Assembly: GCA_027624045.1 (NCBI GenBank)
Contig: JAQBUE010000010.1
Coordinates: 1-53,668, forward strand
Reading direction: 5' to 3'
Origin: Acidobacteriota bacterium
GTDB lineage: Bacteria; Acidobacteriota; Terriglobia; Bryobacterales; UBA6623
Length of the DNA: 53,668 bases
The position numbers were made by a program, and so were the translations under genes. Position 1 is the stretch's first letter, and each line of letters starts with the position of its first letter. This document shows, one piece after another, positions 34,992 through 43,651 of the stretch. Below the pieces are notes generated by a model. That model saw nothing but the letters and a program-made list of their open reading frames with translations, made no database searches and was not told the origin of the DNA.

Positions 34992-35010
34992 CAGGGGCAA
35001 GCCGCCCCTG
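34992..35010 (+). terminator. Hairpin after the epimerase gene
   Basis: CAGGGGC and GCCCCTG form a perfect 7-bp stem around a 5-nt loop, starting 6 bp after the epimerase stop. A short T-rich stretch (GGGTTTGAG) follows rather than a true T-run. It may end the GT2-epimerase transcript ahead of the aldolase gene. Confidence 0.5.
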
Positions 35011-35115
35011 GGCTGGGTTTGAGAAAGCGGTCTGTTGCTATGATGTTTGTGTCCTCGGCGCTGAGCCGCGGATCGGCGGTTCCACGACTGGTGAGCCGTT
35101 CGCAAAGGGGTTCTC

Positions 35116-35775
35116 ATGAAGATTTTTCTCGATACCGCCAACCTTGATGAACTGACCCTGGCGGCGTCATTCGGTGTCGTCGACGGAGTCACGACGAACC
35201 CCTCGCTGATCGCTAGGGAAGGGCGCTCGAATGAAGATCAGATTCGCGCCATCACCGAGATTATTGACGGAGACATTAGTGCGGAGGTGGTCTCGACCGA
35301 GGCCGAGGAAATGATCCGCGAGGGCCGGATATTGGCCGCCATTCACCCCAATGTCGTCGTGAAATGCCCCTTGATCCCTGAGGGCATCAAGGCGACGAAG
35401 GCGCTCTCTTCCGAAGGGATTCGCGTCAACGTAACTCTCTGTTTCAGCGCCACCCAAGCTCTCCTGGCCGCCAAGGCGGGCGCCTACATCATTAGCCCGT
35501 TCATGGGCCGGCTCGACGATATTTCCATCGACGGCACGGAGCTGATTCGCGAAATTGTCGCCATTTACGAGAACTACGATTTCCAGACCCAGGTGTTGGC
35601 CGCATCCATTCGCGGTCCGCTGCAGGTCAAAGATGTCGCACTCGCCGGATCCCATATCGCTACGATGCCCGCCAAGGTGTTCCACCAGCTCTTTAAGCAT
35701 CCCCTCACCGATATCGGCCTCGAGCAGTTTCTCGCCGACTATCGCAAGACTTTAGCCGAAGTCTCCGCCGGGTGA
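35116..35775 (+). CDS. Transaldolase/fructose-6-phosphate aldolase family protein
   Basis: A 219-residue protein of the short transaldolase (FSA/MipB) type. It begins MKIFLDTANLDELTLAA and contains VDGVTTNPSLIARE, the Schiff-base lysine K83 in NVVVKCPLIPEGIKA, INVTLCFSATQALLAAKAGA-like (here VNVTLCFSATQALLAAKAGA), YIISPFMGRLDD, and VLAASIRGP. It carries out aldol cleavage/formation of sugar phosphates or transaldolase transfer in the pentose phosphate pathway; the short type cannot be assigned to one reaction by sequence alone. GGGG before the ATG is a weak ribosome site. Confidence 0.9.
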   Translation: MKIFLDTANLDELTLAASFGVVDGVTTNPSLIAREGRSNEDQIRAITEIIDGDISAEVVSTEAEEMIREGRILAAIHPNVVVKCPLIPEGIKATKALSSEGIRVNVTLCFSATQALLAAKAGAYIISPFMGRLDDISIDGTELIREIVAIYENYDFQTQVLAASIRGPLQVKDVALAGSHIATMPAKVFHQLFKHPLTDIGLEQFLADYRKTLAEVSAG

Positions 35776-35779
35776 CGTC

Positions 35780-36250
35780 TTGGGACCCTTGCTCGCCGAC
35801 GGTGGTCTAGCCTTCGGGGCAACTGTCATTGCGGCGGCCGCGTTGGTCCTGGGGATGTACTGGCTTTGGCGCCGCCGCCGCGATCCCGCCGAGAGAGAGC
35901 GCCCGCGCCGTCTTCGCGTCAACGAGACCGGGCGTACGACGGATGGCACGATTGTCGATATCCAGCAGATCGACCGCGATGGACCCTCGTCAGCCGCCAA
36001 ACTGATCTTCTATGAGTATTCGGTGCGGGGGGTGAACTATTCCACCGCTCAGCACATCAGTGCTCTCGACGAAATCATGGCAGGCGACCTGTCACGCTGC
36101 TTGGGCTCGGCGCACGTCAAATATCGGGCCGGGAATCCGTGTGATTCGATCGTGATCTGTGAAGAGTGGAGCGGCCTTCTGAGCCCTTCGGGGTTACTTC
36201 CCGAACGCCTCAGCGCACTTCCACCGAAGTCGCCCGGGGCAACGACGTGA
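35780..36250 (+). CDS. DUF3592-like single-pass membrane protein
   Basis: A 156-residue protein starting at TTG 4 bp after the aldolase stop; a later ATG (in GMYWLW) is an alternative but would lose the membrane helix. One transmembrane helix at about residues 10-29 is followed by basic residues and a beta-rich domain (TTDGTIVDIQQIDRDG, KLIFYEYSVRGVNYSTAQHIS, VKYRAGNPCDSIVI) that fits the DUF3592 pattern. Function unknown. Its last 41 bp overlap the 3' end of the convergent ABC ATPase gene. Confidence 0.6.
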   Translation: MGPLLADGGLAFGATVIAAAALVLGMYWLWRRRRDPAERERPRRLRVNETGRTTDGTIVDIQQIDRDGPSSAAKLIFYEYSVRGVNYSTAQHISALDEIMAGDLSRCLGSAHVKYRAGNPCDSIVICEEWSGLLSPSGLLPERLSALPPKSPGATT

Positions 36251-36965
36251 CGGCGCCCTCATACGCGGCCACGACCTTCTGACTGGGCCCGTCCATGCGG
36301 ACGCGGCCTTTATCCAGCCAAACCGTGCGGGGGCACATCGCCAAGACCGCCGACATCTGGTGGGAAACGAAGAGCAGTGTTCTTCCGCGGCCCGCCAGAT
36401 CGGCAATCTTCTCCTTGCACTTTGCCTGAAAGCCTCTATCGCCCACGGACAACACCTCGTCCATGATGAGGATGTCGGGATCAACATGGATGGCGACGGA
36501 GAATCCCAAACGGGCAATCATGCCGCTTGAGTACGTCCGCACGGGTTCGTCGAGAAAGTCTTTCAACTCCGCGAAGTCCACGATCGAATCCAGTTCGCGT
36601 TTGACATCCGCTGGGCGGAAACCCAATAGGGATGCGTTCAGATGAATATTTTCACGCCCCGTCAAGTCGGAATGGAAGCCCGTTCCGAGCTCGAGGAGCG
36701 CGCCGATCCGTCCGTTCCTGGAAACCTTGCCGCTCGTCTCGGTGATTATGCCGGCCACGATACCCAAAAGGGTGCTCTTACCCGCGCCGTTGCCTCCTAC
36801 CAACGCAACTTTCTCGCCAGGCTCGACCTGCAATGATACGTCCCGTACGGCCCAAAACGGCTCGACGGTGTGCGACGATTTGCGCCCCAGGCGCGGCACC
36901 GCGAACTCCCGCGTCTTGTGAATCAGAAAGCGCTTGCTTACTTGTTGGAGGTCGATTGCTCTCAT
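36210..36965 (-). CDS. Polysaccharide ABC exporter ATP-binding subunit (Wzt/TagH type)
   Basis: About 251 residues from the ATG at 36965 (AAAGG upstream). It has Walker A GGNGAGKST, a Q/E-loop region GALLELGTGFHSDLTGRENI typical of polysaccharide exporters, signature YSSGMIARLGFSVAI, and Walker B DILIMDEVLSVGD. It ends without the C-terminal carbohydrate-binding domain found in some Wzt proteins. With the permease encoded 8 bp upstream it should export a lipid-linked polysaccharide across the inner membrane. The 3' end overlaps the convergent DUF3592-like gene. Confidence 0.92.
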   Translation of the reverse strand: MRAIDLQQVSKRFLIHKTREFAVPRLGRKSSHTVEPFWAVRDVSLQVEPGEKVALVGGNGAGKSTLLGIVAGIITETSGKVSRNGRIGALLELGTGFHSDLTGRENIHLNASLLGFRPADVKRELDSIVDFAELKDFLDEPVRTYSSGMIARLGFSVAIHVDPDILIMDEVLSVGDRGFQAKCKEKIADLAGRGRTLLFVSHQMSAVLAMCPRTVWLDKGRVRMDGPSQKVVAAYEGAVTSLPRATSVEVR

Positions 36966-36973
36966 GCTGACCT

Positions 36974-37753
36974 TTAGAGGTAGTCCGCGAAGTCTTTCTT
37001 GAGCCGCCCATAGACCCACGCACCCACAAACAAGGTGCCGAAAGACACGCCGGCCAGTTTCAGCATGGTCGTAGCCGGAGGGGGCAATCCCCGAAGACAG
37101 ATCTGCCGTAGCAGGTAGATCACCGCGGAAATCGGGTTGAGAGTGTAGATCCAGACGAGATCTGCTTGAATCTGGTCGACACCATAGAAAACGGGACAGA
37201 GCCAGAACAGCACTATGGTGGCGGATTCAACCACATACCGGACGTCACGATGGTACACGTCCAGGCTCGATGTAAGCAGCGCCAGGCCGCAAACGAAGAC
37301 GATCTGCAGCGCGAAGATAGCGGGTATCCACACCCACTGAACGTTGAAACCCACGAACCAAACGACGGCGACCAGCAACAGAGCTATCTGGATCACGTAG
37401 TGCACAACATTGCCGAGTACGACTGAAACCGGCAGCAGTTCCCGCCAAAACGGCACGCGTTTGATTAGGTTCGCATTAGCAGCCACCGAGCCTGTGCCTG
37501 TCATCCAACTCAGGCTGAAAAAGTTGTACGGGACCAACCCGAGCAAGACGAACAACGGGTAGTGCTTGCGGTCCAGAGACGGGAACAAGACCGTAAAAAC
37601 AAACGAAAGCACCCCCATCATGACAAGGGGGTTCACCAGCGACCACAGGATCCCCAGCGACATATTCCGGTAGCGGACCTTGAAGTCCTTGGCTACCAGA
37701 TTGCGCAGGATATAGAGGTGGTCGTGAGTTGGGGCCGCCGCCGTCATAGCCAT
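36974..37753 (-). CDS. Polysaccharide ABC exporter permease (Wzm/TagG type)
   Basis: About 259 residues from ATG 37753 (GAGG upstream; an ATG at 37771 is an alternative). The ABC-2 permease signature is clear: N-terminal amphipathic LYILRNLVAKDFKVRYRNMSLGILWSLVNPLVMMGVLSFVF, then about six membrane helices and the late WIYTLNPISAVIYLLRQ motif. It forms the channel for the adjacent ATPase. It is followed within 8 bp by that ATPase gene. Confidence 0.92.
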   Translation of the reverse strand: MAMTAAAPTHDHLYILRNLVAKDFKVRYRNMSLGILWSLVNPLVMMGVLSFVFTVLFPSLDRKHYPLFVLLGLVPYNFFSLSWMTGTGSVAANANLIKRVPFWRELLPVSVVLGNVVHYVIQIALLLVAVVWFVGFNVQWVWIPAIFALQIVFVCGLALLTSSLDVYHRDVRYVVESATIVLFWLCPVFYGVDQIQADLVWIYTLNPISAVIYLLRQICLRGLPPPATTMLKLAGVSFGTLFVGAWVYGRLKKDFADYL

Positions 37754-37875
37754 ACGGCCTCGGTCGGGCATAGACGCGAGCCGGAAGGGATCGGTAGCTC
37801 CTCACTCTACTAAATGGTGAAGGTACGACGAGGGCGGCCAGCGGCCCGCTGGAAACCCTACGCCGGCAGCGCCGA

Positions 37876-38082
37876 CTAACTCGGGATCGTGTCGCACACC
37901 AGGCGCAGCATGACGAGATCGGCCCGCCGAAAGCGCATCTTCGGCAGGTTCTGGAGTCCCTCGGGCTCGTCGAGGACATAGCGAATCAGAAGCGAACGCA
38001 GCTCGCCGGAACTGAGGCCCAGCACTAGGGCGGCTTCGTCGACGTTATATTCCGCTTTTGTTGAGGATAGGTCTAAGGGCAT
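37876..38082 (-). CDS. Small HTH/excisionase-like protein
   Basis: A 68-residue protein with a pattern resembling a MerR/excisionase winged helix: YNVDEAALVLGLSSGELRSLLIRYVLDEP..., then KMRFRRADLVMLRLVCDTI. The first half would be the helix-turn-helix and FRRADL the recognition-adjacent segment. It likely binds DNA or is a regulatory adaptor, but no target site is visible. It sits between the ABC exporter genes and the CPBP protease gene, all on the minus strand. Confidence 0.6.
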   Translation of the reverse strand: MPLDLSSTKAEYNVDEAALVLGLSSGELRSLLIRYVLDEPEGLQNLPKMRFRRADLVMLRLVCDTIPS

Positions 38083-38243
38083 GAGTGGTTTGCCGCTACG
38101 ATATCCTCAATTCTAGAATTCGCCGCCGCGACTCACCATCCGGAAAAGCGCCTAGTTCGTAGGCGGTGATACCCGACTTCATGATCTCTCTGGGCTCTAA
38201 GCCATAGCCGAATCAGTGGCTCTAGCCTTCACCGAGGCCAGGC

Positions 38244-39287
38244 TCAGACGCGCGGGAAAACAAAGGCGTGTGTGACGGCGACAAGCGTGTGGGTGACCGC
38301 GGCGGCGACAACGCTGTTCGTCTGGCTGTATACCCGTCCATAGAACCATCCTGCCACCGCCGCCATCAGGACGTAGCTCCAATTAGGAAACCCTCCTCGG
38401 GAGATATGCGCCAACCCGAACAGAATGGCGACAAGCGCTTGTGCCAGCCCGGGCCTCTTGAGGGTTGCCGCGAGCAGATTTTGGATGACACCCCGGAAGT
38501 AGAGCTCTTCGGAAAGCGCGACGGCTACGTACAGTCCGGCCGCCCCGCCCGCGATCTCAAAAGGATCCGTCCAGGAGTCAAACGTCCGTGGTCCCCAGTG
38601 CGCAAAACCAATGGCCAGCGACAAGGGGATACCAATCGGTAGGAAGAGTAGATAGTTCTTCAAACCGGCCGTGAAGTCGGACCTCGATATCGCGAGCTGG
38701 TACCTGGTCCCTCGGAGCGGCCTGAGCGAAAGAAAAACCATCGCCCCCAGAGGTATCAACATGATCTTGCCGATCGCGTAGACGTCACGCGGAATGTTTC
38801 CTCCCGGGGTTGGGTAAATTTCCCTAAACATATCGCTCAAGCCGCTGACCATCGGATACGCCAAGAGCACGAGGACGGTGATATCCTGCCAGGTCAAACG
38901 GTGTTCGCGCGGCGGCGCCAATACATAGACGAAGGCAACGGCGCTGGAAAACGCCAGCAGTGTCGCAAATGACTTCAGCGAGAAAACGCCGCTCGGCAGA
39001 GAATAGATCAGGTAAGGCACTAGCGCGGTTGCGACAAGCAGGGAAGCGAGAGAGGCGGGTGAAAAGCGATCCTCCAGCAGGGACCGCACCGCGGGGAACA
39101 ACGGAATCAGACAGGCCGAGATTTGAACCAGGAAAGCCGCCGCGACCGGAACCGCCAACCGCGCCGGCACGTCCAAGCGATCGGCGGCAATGAAAGCCGC
39201 AATGATGAGACCCGCGTTCAGCAGGATCAGCGTAAGCCAGAAGGGCCGCGGGGACTGCTTCCGGGATGGGTGCGCGCCGTCAGCCAA
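38244..39287 (-). CDS. CPBP (CAAX/ABI) family intramembrane metalloprotease
   Basis: A 347-residue polytopic membrane protein starting at TTG. Late in the chain are the family motifs EELYFRGVIQNLL (EExxxR) and GLAHISRGG, FLLWSYVLMAAVAGWFYGRVY-type helix (here NWSYVLMAAVAGWFYGR) and VTHTLVAVTHA (His). Such proteins are related to Rce1 and to bacteriocin self-immunity proteins. The N-terminal half has about five to six extra helices. The start overlaps the open frame of the divergent plus-strand gene by up to 98 bp. Confidence 0.85.
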   Translation of the reverse strand: MADGAHPSRKQSPRPFWLTLILLNAGLIIAAFIAADRLDVPARLAVPVAAAFLVQISACLIPLFPAVRSLLEDRFSPASLASLLVATALVPYLIYSLPSGVFSLKSFATLLAFSSAVAFVYVLAPPREHRLTWQDITVLVLLAYPMVSGLSDMFREIYPTPGGNIPRDVYAIGKIMLIPLGAMVFLSLRPLRGTRYQLAISRSDFTAGLKNYLLFLPIGIPLSLAIGFAHWGPRTFDSWTDPFEIAGGAAGLYVAVALSEELYFRGVIQNLLAATLKRPGLAQALVAILFGLAHISRGGFPNWSYVLMAAVAGWFYGRVYSQTNSVVAAAVTHTLVAVTHAFVFPRV

Positions 39288-40092
39288 GTCAACATCTTAC
39301 CGAAGCGCCGGAAAACTTCCCGGTACCCTGGCGATAACTCTCGGCGTCGGCCTCTCTCTCGCCTTCCCAGCCGCACTGCCGTCCCAGGAGCCACCTCGCG
39401 CACTGATCCGCGACCTCGCGGCGCAAGGCTCAAGGTTCGAGCAGGCGCGACAGCGCTACACCTATCGGAGAGAGTTCCGATTCAACGAGCTTGGCCGCGG
39501 CGGACGTCCCATAGGTTCCTACGATGAAGTACGAGAGGTGTTGTTCTCTCCCGAGGGCGAACGTATTGAACAATTCGTCGGCCGCCCTCACGACCGGCTG
39601 CAGCGCATCGGCCTGACCGAGGAGGACTTCCGTGACCTGCGAGAGGTGCAGCCGTTCGTGCTCACCGAGGATACGCTGTGGCGCTATCGTCTTACCTACA
39701 AAGGCATTGAGGACTCTGAGGACCAGAGCTGCTATGTCTTTCGCATCCAGCCCCGTCAGGTACTCGATGGGCAGCGCGCGGTCGATGGGCTGATCTGGGT
39801 GAGCCGGGAACACCAGCAGATCGTCAAGGTCGCGGGGAAACCGTTGCCTCAGATCTATGGCACGAAGCAGGAGAATCTCTTCCCACAGTTCGCCACGATC
39901 TACCAGCGCGTTGATGAAGACCTTTGGTTCCCGGTGAAGACAATCGCTAGTGACATTCTCCCGTTTCGCAACGGACCGCAGCGTGTCGAGTACACGATTC
40001 TCTACAAGAACTACCAGCGCTTCCAGGCTGAGTCTTCCGTTACTTTCGGCGCTGAGATTACCGAAGAAGGCGCCAAGCCGCCATCGCCCTAG
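39190..40092 (+). CDS. Secreted hypothetical protein, LolA/outer-membrane-lipoprotein-sorting-like
   Basis: Up to 300 residues. The only ATG starts in frame (39190-39205) lie inside the divergent CPBP gene; the coding signal seems to begin at a signal peptide (LAITLGVGLSLAFPAALPSQ), for which CTG 39328 is the nearest possible start, so the true start is unresolved. The mature part (YTYRREFRFNEL, ...YDEVREVLFSPEGERIE, YRLTYKGIEDSEDQSCYVFRI, DGLIWVSREHQQIVKVAG) reads as a series of beta strands as in LolA-like proteins. That resemblance is an inference, not a confirmed family. Confidence 0.6.
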   Translation: MKAAMMRPAFSRISVSQKGRGDCFRDGCAPSAKSTSYRSAGKLPGTLAITLGVGLSLAFPAALPSQEPPRALIRDLAAQGSRFEQARQRYTYRREFRFNELGRGGRPIGSYDEVREVLFSPEGERIEQFVGRPHDRLQRIGLTEEDFRDLREVQPFVLTEDTLWRYRLTYKGIEDSEDQSCYVFRIQPRQVLDGQRAVDGLIWVSREHQQIVKVAGKPLPQIYGTKQENLFPQFATIYQRVDEDLWFPVKTIASDILPFRNGPQRVEYTILYKNYQRFQAESSVTFGAEITEEGAKPPSP

Positions 40093-40133
40093 TCCAGCCG
40101 GACGCGGGCGCAAGCCCTGTTAAGCTCAAATCC

Positions 40134-40418
40134 ATGGACGGCGTCGCCCGCGTTGAACAGGAACTCAAAAAGTACCAGCATCCTCTGTTGGAGTTTTCAG
40201 CGAGGAACGAGAACGGGCGTTTAGAACTTGTGATCGACCTCAAGAACAAGCCGGCCGACATCCACACGTACTATCTCGAGATCCACCCTCGCGACCTCGA
40301 AAACCGCCAGTTTCCCTGGATGCTGCAGCGCATGATCTTCGACGGGCTGCACGACTATTTCGTCGAGATGTTTGTGTACACGCCGCAAAGCATCGACAAT
40401 CCAGACGCCCCTGTATGA
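40134..40418 (+). CDS. Hypothetical protein, 94 residues
   Basis: A soluble alpha/beta protein (VARVEQELKKYQHP, RLELVIDLKNKPADIHTYYLEIHPRDLEN, FPWMLQRMIFDGLHDYFVEMFVYTPQ). I do not recognise the family. Composition and the ATGA overlap with the following methyltransferase gene support it as real and translationally coupled to that gene. Confidence 0.65.
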   Translation: MDGVARVEQELKKYQHPLLEFSARNENGRLELVIDLKNKPADIHTYYLEIHPRDLENRQFPWMLQRMIFDGLHDYFVEMFVYTPQSIDNPDAPV

Positions 40419-41395
40419 CCCGGCTCGGCGAGCTGATCCGAAGCGAAATCCAGCGCGGCGGCCCGGTCTCGTTCGAGCGCTTCATGGAGCGGGCACTTTA
40501 CCATCCCGAGCACGGTTACTACCTGCGGGACAAGGACCCTTTCGGCAAGCAAGGGGATTTTTTTACGAACTCACAGATGCAGCCTGTCTTCGGACGGTTC
40601 ATTGCGCGGCAGATCGAGCAGTGGCGGCGTGAGATGGGATCACCGCCCGAATTCACGGTTGTGGAACTCGGCGCGGGCCGTGGTGAGACCCTGGCCGAGG
40701 TCAAAAAAGCATTGCCCGATGTCGAGTGCATCGCGGTCGAGCGCGGAACGGGACCGCTTCCGGGCGGCTTCACGGGCGTTGTGTACTCGAATGAGTTCTT
40801 CGACGCCCTCCCTGTCCGTGTGGTTGAGAAGCGCGGCGCCATCCTCACGGAGTTGCTCGTCGGGCTTGACGAGGAGCGCTTTGGCTGGCTTGCGGTTGAC
40901 ACTCATGATGCGGCTCTCGAGCAGTATGTTGACCGCTATGCGCCGGGGTTGTCCGGTGGGCAACGCCTCGAAGTCAATCTCCAAGCCCTGCACGAACTGG
41001 AACGTATCGCCGGCGCGCTGGAACGCGGCTATGTTTTGACCATCGATTACGGTTACACCGCCGAGGAAATCGCCGCCGGCCGGCGCTTCCCGCAAGGGTC
41101 TCTGATGGCTTACCAAAGCCATCAAGCGCTAGAGGATGTGCTGACCGAGCCCGGCGAATGTGACATCACGGCCCATGTCAACTTCACAGCTCTTGAAGAA
41201 AGGGGACGCGACCTCGGCCTGGACTCACTGGGCCTCCGCACGCAGGCGCGGTTTCTTCTCGATCTGGGTGAGGGCGACCAATTTGCCTCGGTACTGGCCG
41301 GATCGGAGGTGGAAGCCCTACAGCTTCGCCTGCAACTCAAGTCGCTGCTGATCGGCATGGGTGAGACGTTTCGTGTCTTAGTGCAGCGGAAATGA
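40415..41395 (+). CDS. MidA/NDUFAF7-type SAM-dependent methyltransferase
   Basis: A 326-residue protein of the DUF185/SAM_MT family: ALYHPEHGYYLRDKDPFGKQGDFFTNSQMQPVFG, VVELGAGRGETLAEV (SAM site), VVYSNEFFDALPVRVV, LTIDYGYTAEE and CDITAHVNFTALEE. The mitochondrial member NDUFAF7 dimethylates an arginine of a complex I subunit; the bacterial role is likely protein arginine methylation but unproven here. It is coupled to the 94-residue gene upstream. Confidence 0.88.
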   Translation: MTRLGELIRSEIQRGGPVSFERFMERALYHPEHGYYLRDKDPFGKQGDFFTNSQMQPVFGRFIARQIEQWRREMGSPPEFTVVELGAGRGETLAEVKKALPDVECIAVERGTGPLPGGFTGVVYSNEFFDALPVRVVEKRGAILTELLVGLDEERFGWLAVDTHDAALEQYVDRYAPGLSGGQRLEVNLQALHELERIAGALERGYVLTIDYGYTAEEIAAGRRFPQGSLMAYQSHQALEDVLTEPGECDITAHVNFTALEERGRDLGLDSLGLRTQARFLLDLGEGDQFASVLAGSEVEALQLRLQLKSLLIGMGETFRVLVQRK

Positions 41396-41416
41396 CGGTA
41401 TACTCCGATCAGAATC

Positions 41417-42205
41417 ATGGCGTCCGCATCGCCCCAGCTCGTGCTCGACGAACTCGCCGATAGGCGTTTTTCGTTCTATCCCAGCATCCTCAACGTTGAG
41501 CACAACGAGTGGACCCTGGCCCGTGAGACCTGGTCGGAGGTGCTTGTCTCCAACGTCGCGAGCAGTGTCGAGACCTGGATTCCGCGGACCTATCTCGGCA
41601 GTATCAGCCACACGGATTCGCCGGTGCTGATCGTTGGCCTGACGCGCGAGCTGGAATGGAACGCGGGTAAAATCTGGCCCCACCAAAAGCGAGTCATCGA
41701 GATGCCGGGCCGCAAATCACAGCCCAGGGACACGGCTGCCGCCGACATGGCTGCGCCGCCGCCGCGTCGCGAATCCAGAGCTGAAAGCAGTATCGGACGT
41801 CTACTCATTGCCGCGCTGAGCGTGGGCTTGCTGGCGACCCTCTTTCTGGTCATGTACGCCTTTGATGCGCTGCGCAATCCTCTCGATGTGCTTTTCCCGG
41901 CCGACACGACGACAGCCGACCAGCGCTATCTGGGACTGACTGGTTCAGCCGGTCGTGAAGATATTTTCGAGAAGGTCGGCCGCCCCGAGCAGCAGGAGTG
42001 GATCAGCCGACCCGAAGCCGAGATCCAGTTTGAGGTGCTGTGGTATCCCAGCCGCTCCTACGCTCTGATCATGATGGGCGTGGGGCGCGAGGGCGGCCGC
42101 TACATCGGCGCCATCCACATTCCCTCGCGCACAATGCTGGATTCGGTAAAGCTGCCGCGGGGAGGCTCGACAGCTTCGATGCTCAGAAACCTGCCTGAAT
42201 TCTAG
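41417..42205 (+). CDS. Hypothetical protein with a central transmembrane helix
   Basis: A 262-residue protein I cannot assign. Residues 1-95 form a cytoplasmic-looking domain (VLDELADRRFSFYPSILN, WSEVLVSNVASSVETWIP), then a basic linker, one transmembrane helix at about 127-147 (LLIAALSVGLLATLFLVMYAF), and a C-terminal domain containing EDIFEKVGRPEQQEW, a SmpA/BamE-like sounding motif. Its stop overlaps the convergent CCA gene by 4 bp. Confidence 0.65.
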   Translation: MASASPQLVLDELADRRFSFYPSILNVEHNEWTLARETWSEVLVSNVASSVETWIPRTYLGSISHTDSPVLIVGLTRELEWNAGKIWPHQKRVIEMPGRKSQPRDTAAADMAAPPPRRESRAESSIGRLLIAALSVGLLATLFLVMYAFDALRNPLDVLFPADTTTADQRYLGLTGSAGREDIFEKVGRPEQQEWISRPEAEIQFEVLWYPSRSYALIMMGVGREGGRYIGAIHIPSRTMLDSVKLPRGGSTASMLRNLPEF

Positions 42206-43530
42206 GACGGCTTTTCGCCCTCTTTGGGATAGCGCGCGCGCACGTACAAGAGCGCCTGATCGCGGCCACTCAGCCGGCCCTCGAGCTGGGCGTCCTCCAC
42301 GTCGGAGAGTATTTCCTGAAATCGCGGGCCGGGCTCGTAGCCTGCCTCGATCAAATCATCGCCGCTCAGCAGCCGTGGCGGCCGCAGTTGTTCTTCCGGA
42401 AGGTCTTCAAGCCGCTGCCGCGCCATTTCATAGAACCGCAGCTTCCCGTGGCTTCCCAGGCAGTCGAGCCGATGCAATTCAAGGTGCTCGTCGAACCGCT
42501 CCATACGCAGGAACTTCTTCAACGTGCTTTCGCGCATGTCGGGCAGGTGCATAAACCGCATGTGATTCGCGACCAGCGTCACGGCCTGTTCGGTCTGATC
42601 GCGCGAGTAGCGCAGTCTCTGACAGATCGCCTCGGCCATTTTCATGCCGACTTCGACGTGCCCGTTGAAGCGAATGCGGTCGGGCGCGCGCTGAAACGTG
42701 GCGGGCTTACCGACGTCGTGCAGCAGCGTCCCGAGCGCCAGCGTCAAGGCCGGGTTTTCCAGCTTACTGAGCATGATCATCGTGTGCGTCCAGACATCGC
42801 CCTCCGGGTGATGCTGGGGCGACTGTTCAACCCCTTGCAGTGCTTTGATCTCGGGGAGAATCACTTGCAACAAGCCGGTTTCATCGAGCAGCTCGAAGCC
42901 CCGCCGGGCGCCGCCCTCGGTCAAGATGCGGCTAATCTCATCCCGAATCCGCTCCATCGAGATCTGCTGAATCTCTCGCGCATGCCGCTGGATTGACTTC
43001 AGGGTTTCGGCCTCGATGGCGAAGCCCAGACGCGCCGCGAAGCGAACCGCTCGCAGCATGCGCAGCTTGTCTTCCGCGAAGCGCTCATCCGGGTTCCCGA
43101 TTGCGCGGATGATCCTGGCCTCCAGATCGTTGCGTCCGCCGACGAAATCCAAATAGCGGCCGTCAACCGGATCGCAAAGAATGCCGTTGATCGTGAAGTC
43201 ACGCCGCTGAACATCTTCCTCCGGGCTGCGTGTAAAGCTCACGTTTTCGGGACGACGGCCGTCGCGGTAGTCATGATCGGTACGGAACGTCGCGACTTCG
43301 ACTTCCGCCCCTGCCTGCCGCACCAGCACGACACCGAACTGCACGCCGACCTGGATCGCATCGGGAAAGAGGCGCAGCAGGTCCTCGGGCAGGGCATCCG
43401 TCGCGACATCGTAGTCTTTGGCGGGCACGCCGAGCAGGCGATCGCGCACACATCCTCCGGCCCAGAAGGCTTGGCGCCCTTGGGCTCGCAGTTGCTCGAT
43501 GACCTGCCGCGAAAGTTCCTCGCTCGTCAT
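42202..43530 (-). CDS. cca: CCA tRNA nucleotidyltransferase / poly(A) polymerase family
   Basis: A 442-residue class II nucleotidyltransferase that adds or repairs the 3' CCA of tRNA. The head domain has FWAGGCVRDRLLG and the metal-binding DYDVAT (D39, D41), then RRDFTINGILCDP and RFAEDKLRMLRAVRFAARLGF. A C-terminal HD domain is present (LLHDVGKPATF), as in bacterial CCA enzymes with phosphohydrolase activity. Whether it adds all three bases or only CC or A cannot be told by eye. Confidence 0.92.
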   Translation of the reverse strand: MTSEELSRQVIEQLRAQGRQAFWAGGCVRDRLLGVPAKDYDVATDALPEDLLRLFPDAIQVGVQFGVVLVRQAGAEVEVATFRTDHDYRDGRRPENVSFTRSPEEDVQRRDFTINGILCDPVDGRYLDFVGGRNDLEARIIRAIGNPDERFAEDKLRMLRAVRFAARLGFAIEAETLKSIQRHAREIQQISMERIRDEISRILTEGGARRGFELLDETGLLQVILPEIKALQGVEQSPQHHPEGDVWTHTMIMLSKLENPALTLALGTLLHDVGKPATFQRAPDRIRFNGHVEVGMKMAEAICQRLRYSRDQTEQAVTLVANHMRFMHLPDMRESTLKKFLRMERFDEHLELHRLDCLGSHGKLRFYEMARQRLEDLPEEQLRPPRLLSGDDLIEAGYEPGPRFQEILSDVEDAQLEGRLSGRDQALLYVRARYPKEGEKPS

Positions 43531-43651
43531 GGTCCTCCGCCTGCTCTGATGCTACGGGGCCCGTGATGAGGATTTCAAGGCACCGAGCGCCGGTCCCGTC
43601 CGTATCTGAAGGTCGCACTCGCGAGCCGGCTTTGCGCCCGCTCGGTGGCCG

